The notes under the pieces were generated by a model. That model saw nothing but the letters and a program-made list of their open reading frames with translations. It searched no databases and was not told the origin of the DNA. This document shows positions 44,752-53,081 of a stretch of DNA of 64,000 bases, in pieces; positions within the stretch are counted from its first letter, which is position 1; the number at the start of each line of letters is the position of its first letter. The stretch is from Anaerolineales bacterium (GTDB lineage Bacteria; Chloroflexota; Anaerolineae; Anaerolineales; UBA4823). The stretch covers positions 124,001-188,000 of the forward strand of contig JANXBJ010000002.1 of assembly GCA_025057645.1 (NCBI GenBank). The letters run 5' to 3'. A program made the translations under genes and the position numbers.

Positions 44752-45900
44752 ATGTGTTCCGAGCCTTTGCCTTCTTTTACGCAATTGCCTCTTAATCAAA
44801 TTTTGCTAGGGGATTGCGTTCAGGTTCTGAATTCCCTGCCCGAAAAGTCGGTGGATTTGATCTTTGCCGATCCCCCATATAATCTCCAATTGCGCCAACC
44901 CTTATGGCGTCCTAATATGACTAGGGTAGACGCCGTGGATGAGGTTTGGGATCAGTTTGACAGTTTTCAGGCCTACGATGAATTTTCTTCTAACTGGCTG
45001 ACTGCATGCCGACGGGTATTGAAGGATAGTGGCACGATCTGGGTGATCGGCACCTATCATAATATCTTTCGCATCGGGAAGCTCATGCAGGATTTGGGAT
45101 TCTGGATTCTCAATGATGTGATTTGGATCAAGACGAACCCGATGCCGAACTTTCGCGGTGTGCGCTTTACCAATGCCCATGAGACATTAATTTGGGCGAG
45201 CAAGTTCAAAGGGGCGAAGTACACTTTCAACCATCATGCGATGAAGAATCTCAACGAGGGCTTGCAGATGCGCAGCGACTGGGTGCTGCCCATCTGTACG
45301 GGGAGGGAACGGCTGCGCATCGATGGACAAAAAGCCCACTCTACTCAGAAACCGGAAGCTTTGCTCTACCGCGTGATCCTTTCCTCAAGCAAACCGGGGG
45401 ATGTTGTGCTAGACCCCTTCTTAGGGAGCGGGACAACGGCTGTGGTAGCGAAGAAGCTTCATCGGCACTGGGTGGGGATCGAGAGCGATCCGTACTACGT
45501 TCAAGTGGCCCAACAGCGGATCGCCCAGGTAGTCCCTGAGCCCTTTGATGGGCAAGCCTTTGCGGTCGAGGGTGCAAAGCGACTTGCGCCGCGGGTGGAA
45601 TTTTCGCGCCTTTTAGAGGCGGGTCTTGTTCGCCCGGGGCAAAGGTTGTTCTTTATGGGAGATCGCTCTAAGGCGGCGCAGGTAAAGGCGGACGGACGCT
45701 TGCGTCTGGAGAGCGGGGTTGAGGGGTCGATTCACACCCTGGGTAAACATCTGGCGAATGGAAGTCCATGCAATGGCTGGCAACACTGGTACTATCAGGA
45801 CTCCGAGGGGAGAATGCAACCGATCGATGTGCTGCGTGAACAGTATCGCCGATTGCATAAACCTTGCGTTCAAGAGGAGGGAGAGGCAGAGTACTGGTGA
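44752..45900 (+). CDS. Adenine-N6 DNA methyltransferase, CcrM/HinfI-like, with RAMA domain
   Basis: A 382-residue beta-class methyltransferase. The catalytic motif DPPY is at residues 40-43 (FADPPYNLQL), followed by the CcrM-type stretch RVDAVDEVWDQFDSFQAYDE, then GTYHNIFRIGKLMQDLGFW and NPMPNFRGVRFTNAHETLIW. The AdoMet-binding motif FLGSGTT is near residue 222, giving the beta-group order. The last ~100 residues resemble the RAMA domain of CcrM. By similarity it should methylate GANTC; that is inferred. Caulobacter CcrM is 358 residues. I start at the ATG at 44752, because the family-like region begins there; the longer frame to 44632 is non-homologous. No restriction nuclease gene is adjacent, so it is a solitary, probably regulatory methyltransferase. 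Confidence 0.92.
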   Translation: MCSEPLPSFTQLPLNQILLGDCVQVLNSLPEKSVDLIFADPPYNLQLRQPLWRPNMTRVDAVDEVWDQFDSFQAYDEFSSNWLTACRRVLKDSGTIWVIGTYHNIFRIGKLMQDLGFWILNDVIWIKTNPMPNFRGVRFTNAHETLIWASKFKGAKYTFNHHAMKNLNEGLQMRSDWVLPICTGRERLRIDGQKAHSTQKPEALLYRVILSSSKPGDVVLDPFLGSGTTAVVAKKLHRHWVGIESDPYYVQVAQQRIAQVVPEPFDGQAFAVEGAKRLAPRVEFSRLLEAGLVRPGQRLFFMGDRSKAAQVKADGRLRLESGVEGSIHTLGKHLANGSPCNGWQHWYYQDSEGRMQPIDVLREQYRRLHKPCVQEEGEAEYW

Positions 45901-45912
45901 GTTTTAGAAGTG

Positions 45913-47370
45913 CTAGGGGGTTGGGGTAGGGGTGGTTTCAAGGCTGGGCAGGGGCGTCGGCGTCCCTAAGGCGTTAGGGTTGGAGAAGATTTGTCCGCTC
46001 TCAAGACGATTGCAAATCCCTTCGCTGTCGGCGATGATGCTCATAATGATCGGATCATAGGAAAACCGCTCTTTGACTTCATTCAATACTTGTCGTGCTT
46101 CAGGGCAGAAGTTCTGGTTGGGCCTGCTGAGGAAAGCAAGCACCGTGCCGTATTCAACGTAATAGTATGCTACAGTTAAGTTGGTCAAAGGCAAGCCTTC
46201 TACAGGAACGCTTTCTTCGAGCAACCCTTCGTTGACCAAGTTCTGGGCTGCTTCGTTCTCTTCGGCACTGCAGCCACGCACGGCGCATTTGAGCACGGGC
46301 ATTGCGCCTTCGAAGTTGCGGGCGCGGATCATGATGGTGCCTAGCTGCCCATAGGTGTTCGAGTTAGTCGGGTCAAGGCTGAGGGCCTTCTCGGCGTTTC
46401 GCGCCGCAATAAAAAATTCACCTTGTTGGGCGTAGGCCTTGGCAATCTCTAAGTTGGGCAGGGGATTCCTCACCCCGAGTTGGGCGTTGATATTGGCAGC
46501 CCGGGCAAAGAACTCTAGAGCCTGGTCATAGAGCTTCAAGCGCAAGTAGTTACGTCCAATATACAAGTAGAGAAACGTTAAGTTGGGATTGATGCGTGCC
46601 GCTTCGAGATATTCTTGTATAGCCCGATTGTATTGGGCGGTGGACTCTAAGACCGTGCCATAGACTCGATGGGCGTCCATAGAATTCGGATCCAGTTGCA
46701 CCGCTTGAGCGGCGTATTGCTCTGCCTGAGACCAGTTCTGTTGGTCGAGGAGGACCTCGGCGTAGAAGGCCAGTGCCAAAGCATTGTTCTGGTCTAGCTG
46801 AAAGGCCTGCAAAGCTTCGGTCTGGGCTTCGGCGAGCAGGTCTTGACGCTCTTCGGCTCCAACCAGGGGGTTTGTGGCATACCAATCGAGCACAAAGGCA
46901 CGGATAGCGCGCACGGTGCTGTTTTCGGGAGCCAATTGAACTGCGCGGTCAATCGACTGGCGTGCCTCGCTCAGGCGCTGGAGTCGGCTGGGATCGTTAC
47001 TTAACAGGGCCGACGAGTAAGTCTGGATGCGGGCTAAGCGTGCCCAGGCCTCAGCGTTGTTGGGGTCAACCTCGAGAGCCCGCTGATAAGTGTCGATGGC
47101 ATCCGGACGGGGAGCGGCTGGGGGTGGCGGATCGGGGTCGTAAATTTTTCCCGCCATAAAATAGGCTTCGGCTTCCTCTATGTAGGAAGCTGAGGTGCGG
47201 GTCGGAGTTGGGGTTGGATAGAATGCCGGCCGAATTGCTCCTTGCTCTATCCCTCGGTAAATCCACAGTGCAACGAGGATCAAGCTTACCCAGGCTAAAA
47301 GGCGGTAAGGGTTGAGGGGGGTTCTTCTCTCACGAAATAGTGGTCGACGAAGAATTAGGTCGTCTGCCAT
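45913..47370 (-). CDS. Membrane-anchored TPR protein, paralogue 2
   Basis: A 485-residue protein with a short cytoplasmic N-terminus, one membrane segment (LLAWVSLILVALWIYRGIEQ) and a Pro/Thr-rich linker, then about eight TPR units such as AIDTYQRALEVDPNNAEAWA and AEQYAAQAVQLDPNSMDAHR. The C-terminus is low-complexity Pro/Thr. It lies 12 bp after its paralogue and shares its layout, so the two came from duplication. TPR arrays bind other proteins; the partner is unknown. The domain is predicted to face outside the membrane. Confidence 0.85.
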   Translation of the reverse strand: MADDLILRRPLFRERRTPLNPYRLLAWVSLILVALWIYRGIEQGAIRPAFYPTPTPTRTSASYIEEAEAYFMAGKIYDPDPPPPAAPRPDAIDTYQRALEVDPNNAEAWARLARIQTYSSALLSNDPSRLQRLSEARQSIDRAVQLAPENSTVRAIRAFVLDWYATNPLVGAEERQDLLAEAQTEALQAFQLDQNNALALAFYAEVLLDQQNWSQAEQYAAQAVQLDPNSMDAHRVYGTVLESTAQYNRAIQEYLEAARINPNLTFLYLYIGRNYLRLKLYDQALEFFARAANINAQLGVRNPLPNLEIAKAYAQQGEFFIAARNAEKALSLDPTNSNTYGQLGTIMIRARNFEGAMPVLKCAVRGCSAEENEAAQNLVNEGLLEESVPVEGLPLTNLTVAYYYVEYGTVLAFLSRPNQNFCPEARQVLNEVKERFSYDPIIMSIIADSEGICNRLESGQIFSNPNALGTPTPLPSLETTPTPTP

Positions 47371-47382
47371 GAGGGATTCTGC

Positions 47383-48630
47383 CTATTCGGGTGTGGGCGT
47401 TATGGTCGGTTGCGGTGTGCTCTTTCCGGTCAGTTCCAGACAAAGTTCAATTCCCGCTTTGGCGTTTTCGACCGCCAACGGGTCATCTGGGACTCCGCTG
47501 AGCAGAGTTTGAAAGACTTGAACTGCCTCACCGCAGCGGTTCGTTCTGGCCAGCGCAAAACCATAGAACCAATAAATCTGAGCCGCAGTGCCGTAATCAA
47601 GGGGCATTCCCTCGACCACTGTGCCGTCCTCCATGGTGCCGCCTCGCACGGCTAGTTCTAATTCCCTGACCGCCTTGGAAAACTCCCCGTTACGATAATA
47701 CATGATGCCTAAATTGCCGTGTAATTTGGGGTTGCTCGGTTCGACTTTCATCGCCTGCTCTGCGTACTGGGAGGCCTTTCCGTACTGGCCGATATTGGCG
47801 TAAGCCAACGAGATCTCTGCTAGAGGAGTCCAGTCTTTCGGATTGAGTGAGTAAGCGGTGAGGAGTTCCTCAACGGCCAGATCGTTCTCGCCCTTTAGGC
47901 GATAAGCATACCCAAGGTAGAGATGGAGGTCGGCGATCTTTGGATTGATTGCGATGGCCGCTTTGAGTTCTTCGATGGCTGCATCGAGGTTCTCTCTCCC
48001 AGTGCTCAAAAGGACTATGCCTCTTGCGCGGCGGGCTTCCAAGAGAGATGAATCGAGCTGCATGGCAATGCGCGATTCTTCGATAGCTTTATCCAGGTCG
48101 TCAATTTGCCCTTTGTTAATAAGCACTTCGGCGTAGTAGGCATGGGCGAGTGCGCTGTTCGGATCCAATTCTAGAGCGCGCTTGAGGGAGGCTTCGGCCG
48201 AGAGATAATCGCCGGTAAATCCTTGTGCCCATCCCAAAACAGCATGGGCGAGAGCATTGTTGGGATTCTTCAACAGCGCATTTTGGGCATTGGTAATTGC
48301 TTCTTCGTATTCTCCTGCGAAGACCTGCAACCGAGCTAAAGTAACGTAAATCGAGACATTATATGGGTCGACGATCAGGGCCTGCTTATAGGCTTCGATC
48401 GCTTGTAGCAGGCGTCCCTCGCGAAACAGTTGTTCCGCCTCGTTTAGATAGGACTCCGGGCTACGGGTGGGCGTAGGGGTGGGAATGAACAAGGGCGGAG
48501 TGGCCGGGACAACCACCTGGTTGAAGTATAAAGCTACCCCGATCATTGCCAGCAGAACGGCAATCAAGAAAGGGTTAGACCGCCGACGTGGACGGCGGCG
48601 AACACTCCACTTGCTGCCCCGCAAATACAT
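47383..48630 (-). CDS. Membrane-anchored TPR protein, paralogue 1
   Basis: A 415-residue protein: basic N-terminus (KWSVRRRPRRRSNP), membrane segment LIAVLLAMIGVALYFNQVVV, Pro/Thr-rich linker with PTPTPTRSPESYLNEAE, then TPR units such as AIEAYKQALIVDPYNVSIYV and AEASLKRALELDPNSALAHA. The same linker-TPR layout appears in the next gene. It is the promoter-proximal member of the pair. The -10 box ends only 6 nt before its ATG, so the transcript should be leaderless or almost so. Confidence 0.85.
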   Translation of the reverse strand: MYLRGSKWSVRRRPRRRSNPFLIAVLLAMIGVALYFNQVVVPATPPLFIPTPTPTRSPESYLNEAEQLFREGRLLQAIEAYKQALIVDPYNVSIYVTLARLQVFAGEYEEAITNAQNALLKNPNNALAHAVLGWAQGFTGDYLSAEASLKRALELDPNSALAHAYYAEVLINKGQIDDLDKAIEESRIAMQLDSSLLEARRARGIVLLSTGRENLDAAIEELKAAIAINPKIADLHLYLGYAYRLKGENDLAVEELLTAYSLNPKDWTPLAEISLAYANIGQYGKASQYAEQAMKVEPSNPKLHGNLGIMYYRNGEFSKAVRELELAVRGGTMEDGTVVEGMPLDYGTAAQIYWFYGFALARTNRCGEAVQVFQTLLSGVPDDPLAVENAKAGIELCLELTGKSTPQPTITPTPE

Positions 48631-48636
48631 GTTTTC

Positions 48637-48666
48637 ATCATACCATCAGCAAAAATTGGGTGTCAA
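48637..48666 (-). promoter_or_regulatory. Consensus promoter giving a leaderless TPR-protein transcript
   Basis: On the minus strand TTGACA (48661-48666), an 18-bp spacer and TATGAT (48637-48642) form a strong sigma-70-type promoter. Only GAAAAC separates the -10 box from the ATG at 48630, and no ribosome-binding site fits. Confidence 0.7.
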
Positions 48667-48991
48667 GAAAAGAAGGATTAGCAGAAGCTAAGGAAACCTT
48701 TGACCAAGAAAGCCTCATCGGATCGGAGGTTGCCTTGTGGCGGTTCGGCCACTTCGACTCCGCTGCAGCCAATTCGGTGGATAAGGTTTGTCGTAAAGAC
48801 TCGGTGTGTTGCAGCCAAAGCGGAGTGGTGTTTCATCTCGATGGGATGTGACGAACACTGTGGAAGGTCTTTCCCCGGAAGAGTACTGATGAGGTCATAG
48901 CGGCTTTCCTAGTTCGTGATCGAGCCATCGTAAAGGGGATTTCTTTGATGAGCCTTCCACTACCTTACCGGTCGTGATCGTAAACGTGCTC
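48667..48991. other. Gene-free stretch between the TPR operon and holB
   Basis: About 325 bp without a supported gene, RNA or repeat. Short frames here lack ribosome-binding sites and recognisable protein. No T-tract hairpin is visible. Confidence 0.4.
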
Positions 48992-50035
48992 TCACTCTCT
49001 CTGTGTCGCTTCCCTTACGGCGCTTTCAGGAGATCGGTCGAGAAAAATATGAGGCAAATTCAGAAAAAGGACTTCGAATGCCAAGCGCAAGTTGACATTA
49101 CTCTGAGTTGCTTCTAGCACCTGCCGCAGGTCGTGGAGGACTTGGAGCACCCGTTTCTCACCGGTCTGAGCTGCAATCTCCACAATTTGGGGTCTAAACT
49201 CCGAATAGGTAAGCTCCTCTTGATCTTGGTAGACAGAGAGAAGCACATCCCTCCAAAATGTTATCCAATGCTCCAATAGCAAGACAATCTCAGCTTTTGA
49301 CAGTGTTCTAGAAAGGCGTTCGGCTAAGGCAAAGCGATTGAGCATGGAGGACTGAAGCAAGTGGAGGTGTTCTTCGACGGTGTGCAATAGAGCAATACGC
49401 CGTTCGGGCTCGTGGAGCAAGCGTAGAGCCTCTCCGGGGCGACCTGCAGCTAGGCGGGCAATTTGGGCTGCCACTATTGGATCGCATTGTTCGCATTCAA
49501 CAAGAACTCGAGCTAGCGCTTTTGGGGGCATCGCTCGAAGATGGAGAACTTCGCAGCGGGAAACGATGGTGGGGAGGAGGCTTTCGCTATTCTCTGCAGT
49601 GAGCAAGAGGATGACTCTTTGGGGCGGCTCTTCGAGGGTTTTGAGCAAGGCATTCTGAGCGTTTAGATTAGCCTCTTCGCAACGCAAGATCAAGGCGATA
49701 CGATATCTTCCTTCGTAAGGGGTGAGGGATAGGCGATGTTGCAGCTCCCGAACTTGCTCAACGCGCAGCGTACCGCTGCGGGACTCGGACTCTACGACTT
49801 CTAAGTCGGGATGACGCATTTCGGCGAGCAGTTTACACGGGCGACAACGGCTGCAGAACTCTCCGGGGTGTGGGGGGTGGAGACAGCTCACCGCTTGGGC
49901 GAGCTGTAGCGCCAAGGTGCGCCGCCCGACACCGCTCGGCCCGCAGAACAGATAGGCTTGACGCACCCATCCCCGGGCAACTTGAGAGCGCAAGAGGGCT
50001 ACCGCTGCTTCATTTCCGTAATATTTCCAACTCAT
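48992..50035 (-). CDS. holB: DNA polymerase III subunit delta prime
   Basis: A 347-residue clamp-loader subunit. The AAA+ P-loop is the degenerate GPSGVGRRTLALQLAQ, with Arg in place of the Walker A Lys, as in many delta-prime proteins that do not hydrolyse ATP. A four-cysteine zinc module follows (CLHPPHPGEFCSRCRPCKLL). RCEEANLNAQNALLKTLEEP and LPTIVSRCEVLHLRAMPP match sensor and SRC motifs. I take the ATG at 50035 (MSWKYYGNEAAVALL), where family similarity begins. It loads the sliding clamp with the gamma/tau and delta subunits. Confidence 0.92.
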   Translation of the reverse strand: MSWKYYGNEAAVALLRSQVARGWVRQAYLFCGPSGVGRRTLALQLAQAVSCLHPPHPGEFCSRCRPCKLLAEMRHPDLEVVESESRSGTLRVEQVRELQHRLSLTPYEGRYRIALILRCEEANLNAQNALLKTLEEPPQRVILLLTAENSESLLPTIVSRCEVLHLRAMPPKALARVLVECEQCDPIVAAQIARLAAGRPGEALRLLHEPERRIALLHTVEEHLHLLQSSMLNRFALAERLSRTLSKAEIVLLLEHWITFWRDVLLSVYQDQEELTYSEFRPQIVEIAAQTGEKRVLQVLHDLRQVLEATQSNVNLRLAFEVLFLNLPHIFLDRSPESAVREATQRE

Positions 50036-50121
50036 AGGCGGCTCGCCTAGCACAGAGGGTTTTCGCCAACTATGGGAAGGGAATTGGACTCATGGAGCGG
50101 GTTTGCCAACAGCCTGCGCGC

Positions 50122-50742
50122 TCAACTTAGGTCGTTCAAGTGACAGGTGTCGTTAAGGCTTACTAGAGTGAAATCACCCTCTTCTTCTTCAAAGACATTG
50201 ATGGCGCAGGTAGCCTGGCGCAGATGCCAAAATCGGTCGTTGCCCAAGCCCAGAATCGCCAGTAGGAGCACTCGATTGATCACGGTGTGTCCGACTACAA
50301 CGATTGTCTGACCGAGATGTTGTTTGGCGAGGAGGCGGATCGCTTGCAGGATGCGCTGGCGAACATCCTCCAAGCTCTCGCCGTTGGGAATGCGACATAA
50401 GTGAGGCTGGTGATACCAGCGGTCTAATTCGTCTTTCCAGCGCTGAGCGACCTCTTCCGGGGAAAGCCCTTGCCAGTCGCCATAGTTAATGTCGGTTAAG
50501 TTCGGGTGAGGCTGGACCGGCACAGAGGAGTACGTAGCGATGGCTTCTGCGGTGCGGAGGGCGCGCGAAAGAGGGCTGCTGTAGATTGCACTAACTTGCC
50601 ATTCTCTGGCAATCCGTTTTCCAGTGGCTTCCGCTTGTTTGAGGCCTACTTCGTTAAGCGGCACATCCGCCTGTCCGCGAAAGCGTTCGACCCGATTCCA
50701 TTCCGTTTGACCGTGGCGGACTAAAATAAAGCGAGTCATCAT
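50122..50742 (-). CDS. Histidine phosphatase family protein (phosphoglycerate mutase/CobC-like)
   Basis: A 206-residue enzyme of the RHG phosphatase superfamily. The catalytic LVRHGQTEWN block is at residues 7-16, with the phosphohistidine in RHG; NEVGLKQAEATGKRIA and SPLSRALRTAEAIA give the second Arg; VVGHTVINRVLLLAILG gives the second His. It may act on a phosphorylated small molecule such as alpha-ribazole phosphate or a glycolytic ester. Downstream of it by 70 bp is holB, in the same direction, and upstream is the tungstate operon, ending 24 bp away; read-through is possible. Confidence 0.92.
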   Translation of the reverse strand: MMTRFILVRHGQTEWNRVERFRGQADVPLNEVGLKQAEATGKRIAREWQVSAIYSSPLSRALRTAEAIATYSSVPVQPHPNLTDINYGDWQGLSPEEVAQRWKDELDRWYHQPHLCRIPNGESLEDVRQRILQAIRLLAKQHLGQTIVVVGHTVINRVLLLAILGLGNDRFWHLRQATCAINVFEEEEGDFTLVSLNDTCHLNDLS

Positions 50743-50766
50743 GTGCTCCGGTTGTGAGACTGTGCC

Positions 50767-51564
50767 TTAGTATACCGCAGCATCGAGCTTTTTATGGGGC
50801 ATGTCGCTATGATTCCGGAGGCTAACCTCGTAAGCGTCTCCGGACAAGGATTGGGCCAGGAAGCGGGCAACGACTGGGTCGGCAGGTTTCTGACGTATCT
50901 CCTCAAAAGAGCCAATCTGCTTCATTGTCCCTTCGCCGAAAACGGCAATGCGGTCTCCGAGAAAGGCAGCTTCACTGAGATGATGGGTGACCAAAACTGT
51001 GGTGGTGTGATTTTGGCGTAGGAGATGCCGCAGTTCGCGCAAGAGTTCGGAGCGCGTCGGTGGGTCGAGGGCTGCAAAAGGCTCGTCAAGCAGCAATAGC
51101 TGAGGCTCGAGGACAAATGCCCGCGCTAAGCTGACGCGCTGTGCCTCCCCACCGGAAAGGGAGCGCGCCGGACGTTGCGCTAAGTGGACAACACCTAAGC
51201 GGTTGAGCCACTCCATCGAGCGCCGGATCGCCTCTGGCTTGGGGGTCTTGCGAAAACGCAAGCCAAGCAGGAGATTATCCAAAACCGAGCGGTCGAGTAA
51301 CAGCGGTTCTTGGAGGAGAAGGGCAACCCGGCGCCGGTAGTCCAATGCCTTCCATGGCTCGATTTGACGACCAGCGAAGATCAGCTCTCCACTGAGTGGC
51401 CGGATCAGCCCGGCTAAAGCCAGCAAAAAGGTCGATTTGCCTGCCCCGTTCGGTCCGACAACGGCTAGGGTTTCCCCTTGCCGAATGGAGAGATCCGGGA
51501 TGGTCAGCACCGCCCTGTCGGCCCGGCGCAAGGTAAAGTCGTGCAGCTCGATCAAGTGGTTCAC
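50767..51564 (-). CDS. tupC: Tungstate/molybdate ABC transporter ATP-binding protein
   Basis: A 265-residue ATPase. Walker A is GPNGAGKSTFLLALAG, the signature is LSGGEAQRVSLARAF, and Walker B is LLLLDEPFAALDP, then VTHHLSEAAFLGDRIAV. I place the start at the GTG at 51564, which overlaps the permease stop (GTGA) and follows AAGGGGG; the longer frame to 51603 reads inside tupB. It energises the tungstate importer with TupA and TupB. The high-affinity TupABC system is selective for tungstate over molybdate in characterised cases. Confidence 0.88.
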   Translation of the reverse strand: MNHLIELHDFTLRRADRAVLTIPDLSIRQGETLAVVGPNGAGKSTFLLALAGLIRPLSGELIFAGRQIEPWKALDYRRRVALLLQEPLLLDRSVLDNLLLGLRFRKTPKPEAIRRSMEWLNRLGVVHLAQRPARSLSGGEAQRVSLARAFVLEPQLLLLDEPFAALDPPTRSELLRELRHLLRQNHTTTVLVTHHLSEAAFLGDRIAVFGEGTMKQIGSFEEIRQKPADPVVARFLAQSLSGDAYEVSLRNHSDMPHKKLDAAVY

Positions 51565-52211
51565 GGGCGCACCCCCTTCTGCTGGAGATGGGTGAGCACC
51601 CAATTAATTAAGAATGTGATTCCCAAAAGCAAAAGCGCTAATCCGCTTGCCATCTCAAAATTCCCTTTGCTGGTCTCGAGGACGATTGCGGTGGTGAGGA
51701 CACGGGTTTGGTAGCGGATGTTGCCCCCCACCATCATACTGGCGCCGATCTCAGAGATCACAGCACCAAAGCCGGCCATCAGCGCTGCTAAAAGAGAGAG
51801 GCGCGCCTCGCGCCACAGCTCCCAGACCATCTGCAGCCGGGAGGCGCCTAAGCCCAAGATTTGTAGGCGTAGGCGCGGGTCCAGAGATTGAAGGGCTGCT
51901 GTGGTCAGACCGCTTACTACCGGCGTAGCGATAATCACCTGGGCAATAACGATGGCAGTGGGTGTGTAGATGAGATTGAGACCGCCCAAGGGTCCCGAAC
52001 GCCAGAGCAACAGGGCGACAAACAAGCCGACAACGACCGGAGGCAAGCCCATTCCGGTGTTAATCGCACTCAGCAAAAAGGCACGTCCACGAAACTCGCT
52101 CAGCGCGAGCCATGTGCCGATCGGCAGTCCGATCGCTAGGCTGAGCAGGGTGGCCAGACCGGAAATCTGCAGAGATAACAGTGTGATTTGAAAGACCTCA
52201 GCGGGGAACAT
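51561..52211 (-). CDS. tupB: Tungstate ABC transporter permease
   Basis: A 216-residue permease, the short TupB length. It has five or six hydrophobic segments, and the blocks LALSEFRGRAFLLSAINTGM, MGLPPVVVGLFVALLLWRSG and GAVISEIGASMMVGGNIRYQTR are typical of TupB. It is coupled to tupC by a GTGA overlap and follows tupA by 3 bp. It forms the homodimeric channel for tungstate. Confidence 0.92.
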   Translation of the reverse strand: MFPAEVFQITLLSLQISGLATLLSLAIGLPIGTWLALSEFRGRAFLLSAINTGMGLPPVVVGLFVALLLWRSGPLGGLNLIYTPTAIVIAQVIIATPVVSGLTTAALQSLDPRLRLQILGLGASRLQMVWELWREARLSLLAALMAGFGAVISEIGASMMVGGNIRYQTRVLTTAIVLETSKGNFEMASGLALLLLGITFLINWVLTHLQQKGVRP

Positions 52212-52214
52212 CGT

Positions 52215-53081
52215 TTACGGCTCCTCAACGGGAAGATAGAGTGGTTCGCCGTAATCAGCTTGCCCGAACTGGCGGATAAAGTTTTGAGTCTGCGGAGAGG
52301 TTAGAAACTGCGCAAACGCTCTGGCGCCTTCAGCGTTGACTTGGGGAAAACGTTTTGGATTGACCGTGAGTACATGGTAAACATTCAGCAAATCTGGGTC
52401 TCCTTCGGCTAAGGGGATGAGGTCAAGTCGGCGGCGCATAACCAAGAACGTTGCGCGGTCAACGAGGGTGTAGGCACCCTTTTCCGAGGCGATGAACAGC
52501 GTCGCTGCCATCCCTTGCCCGCTTTCGAGATACCAGCGTTCGCGATAAGGCTGAAGTCCTGCCCTAGACCACAGCTCTTGTTCGATTTTGTGCGTTCCGG
52601 ATTGATCGCCGCGCGAGAGGAAAAGCGATTGCGATTGGGCGATTTTTCCAAAGGCAGCAGGGATTGAGTTGCCGGCTACTTGAGCGGGATCGTGTGCAGG
52701 GCCGACAAGCACGAATTGGTTGGCCATCACAGGCAACCGTTCAGCGCCATATCCTTCTTGCATAAAAGCAATTTCTGCCTCGGGATCGTGAGTGAGCAGA
52801 ACGTCTGCCTCCCCTTGTTTGCCTAACTGTAACGCCTGGCCACTGCCGACGGCGAGGGTCTTAATGGTCAAGTTGTTGTGCTGCTCAAATTGGGAGATCA
52901 GGGCATCGAGCAATCCGGTGTCTTGTAGAGAGGTCGTAGTTGCCAGAATTAGGGTATGTTGGGCGTGGACAGGTGAGAGGAGCGCAATCGAACAGGCACT
53001 TAGCAGACTCGTCAGCAACCAACAGCCAACAAGCAACCGACAACCTGAGCGACAGGCGCGGAGGCCTAGATGTAGAAGCAT
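52215..53081 (-). CDS. tupA: Tungstate-binding protein
   Basis: A 288-residue exported binding protein. A basic N-terminus and hydrophobic core (CWLLTSLLSACSIALLSPVHA) precede a likely signal-peptidase site at A40-Q41. The mature protein starts HTLILATTTSLQDTGLLDAL, which carries the TTTS oxyanion-binding motif of TupA, followed by GSGQALQLGKQGEADVLLTHD. The TTS loop is the hallmark that separates TupA from ModA. The ATG overlaps the end of the regulator gene by 16 nt, so it is transcribed with it. It delivers tungstate to TupBC. Confidence 0.93.
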   Translation of the reverse strand: MLLHLGLRACRSGCRLLVGCWLLTSLLSACSIALLSPVHAQHTLILATTTSLQDTGLLDALISQFEQHNNLTIKTLAVGSGQALQLGKQGEADVLLTHDPEAEIAFMQEGYGAERLPVMANQFVLVGPAHDPAQVAGNSIPAAFGKIAQSQSLFLSRGDQSGTHKIEQELWSRAGLQPYRERWYLESGQGMAATLFIASEKGAYTLVDRATFLVMRRRLDLIPLAEGDPDLLNVYHVLTVNPKRFPQVNAEGARAFAQFLTSPQTQNFIRQFGQADYGEPLYLPVEEP

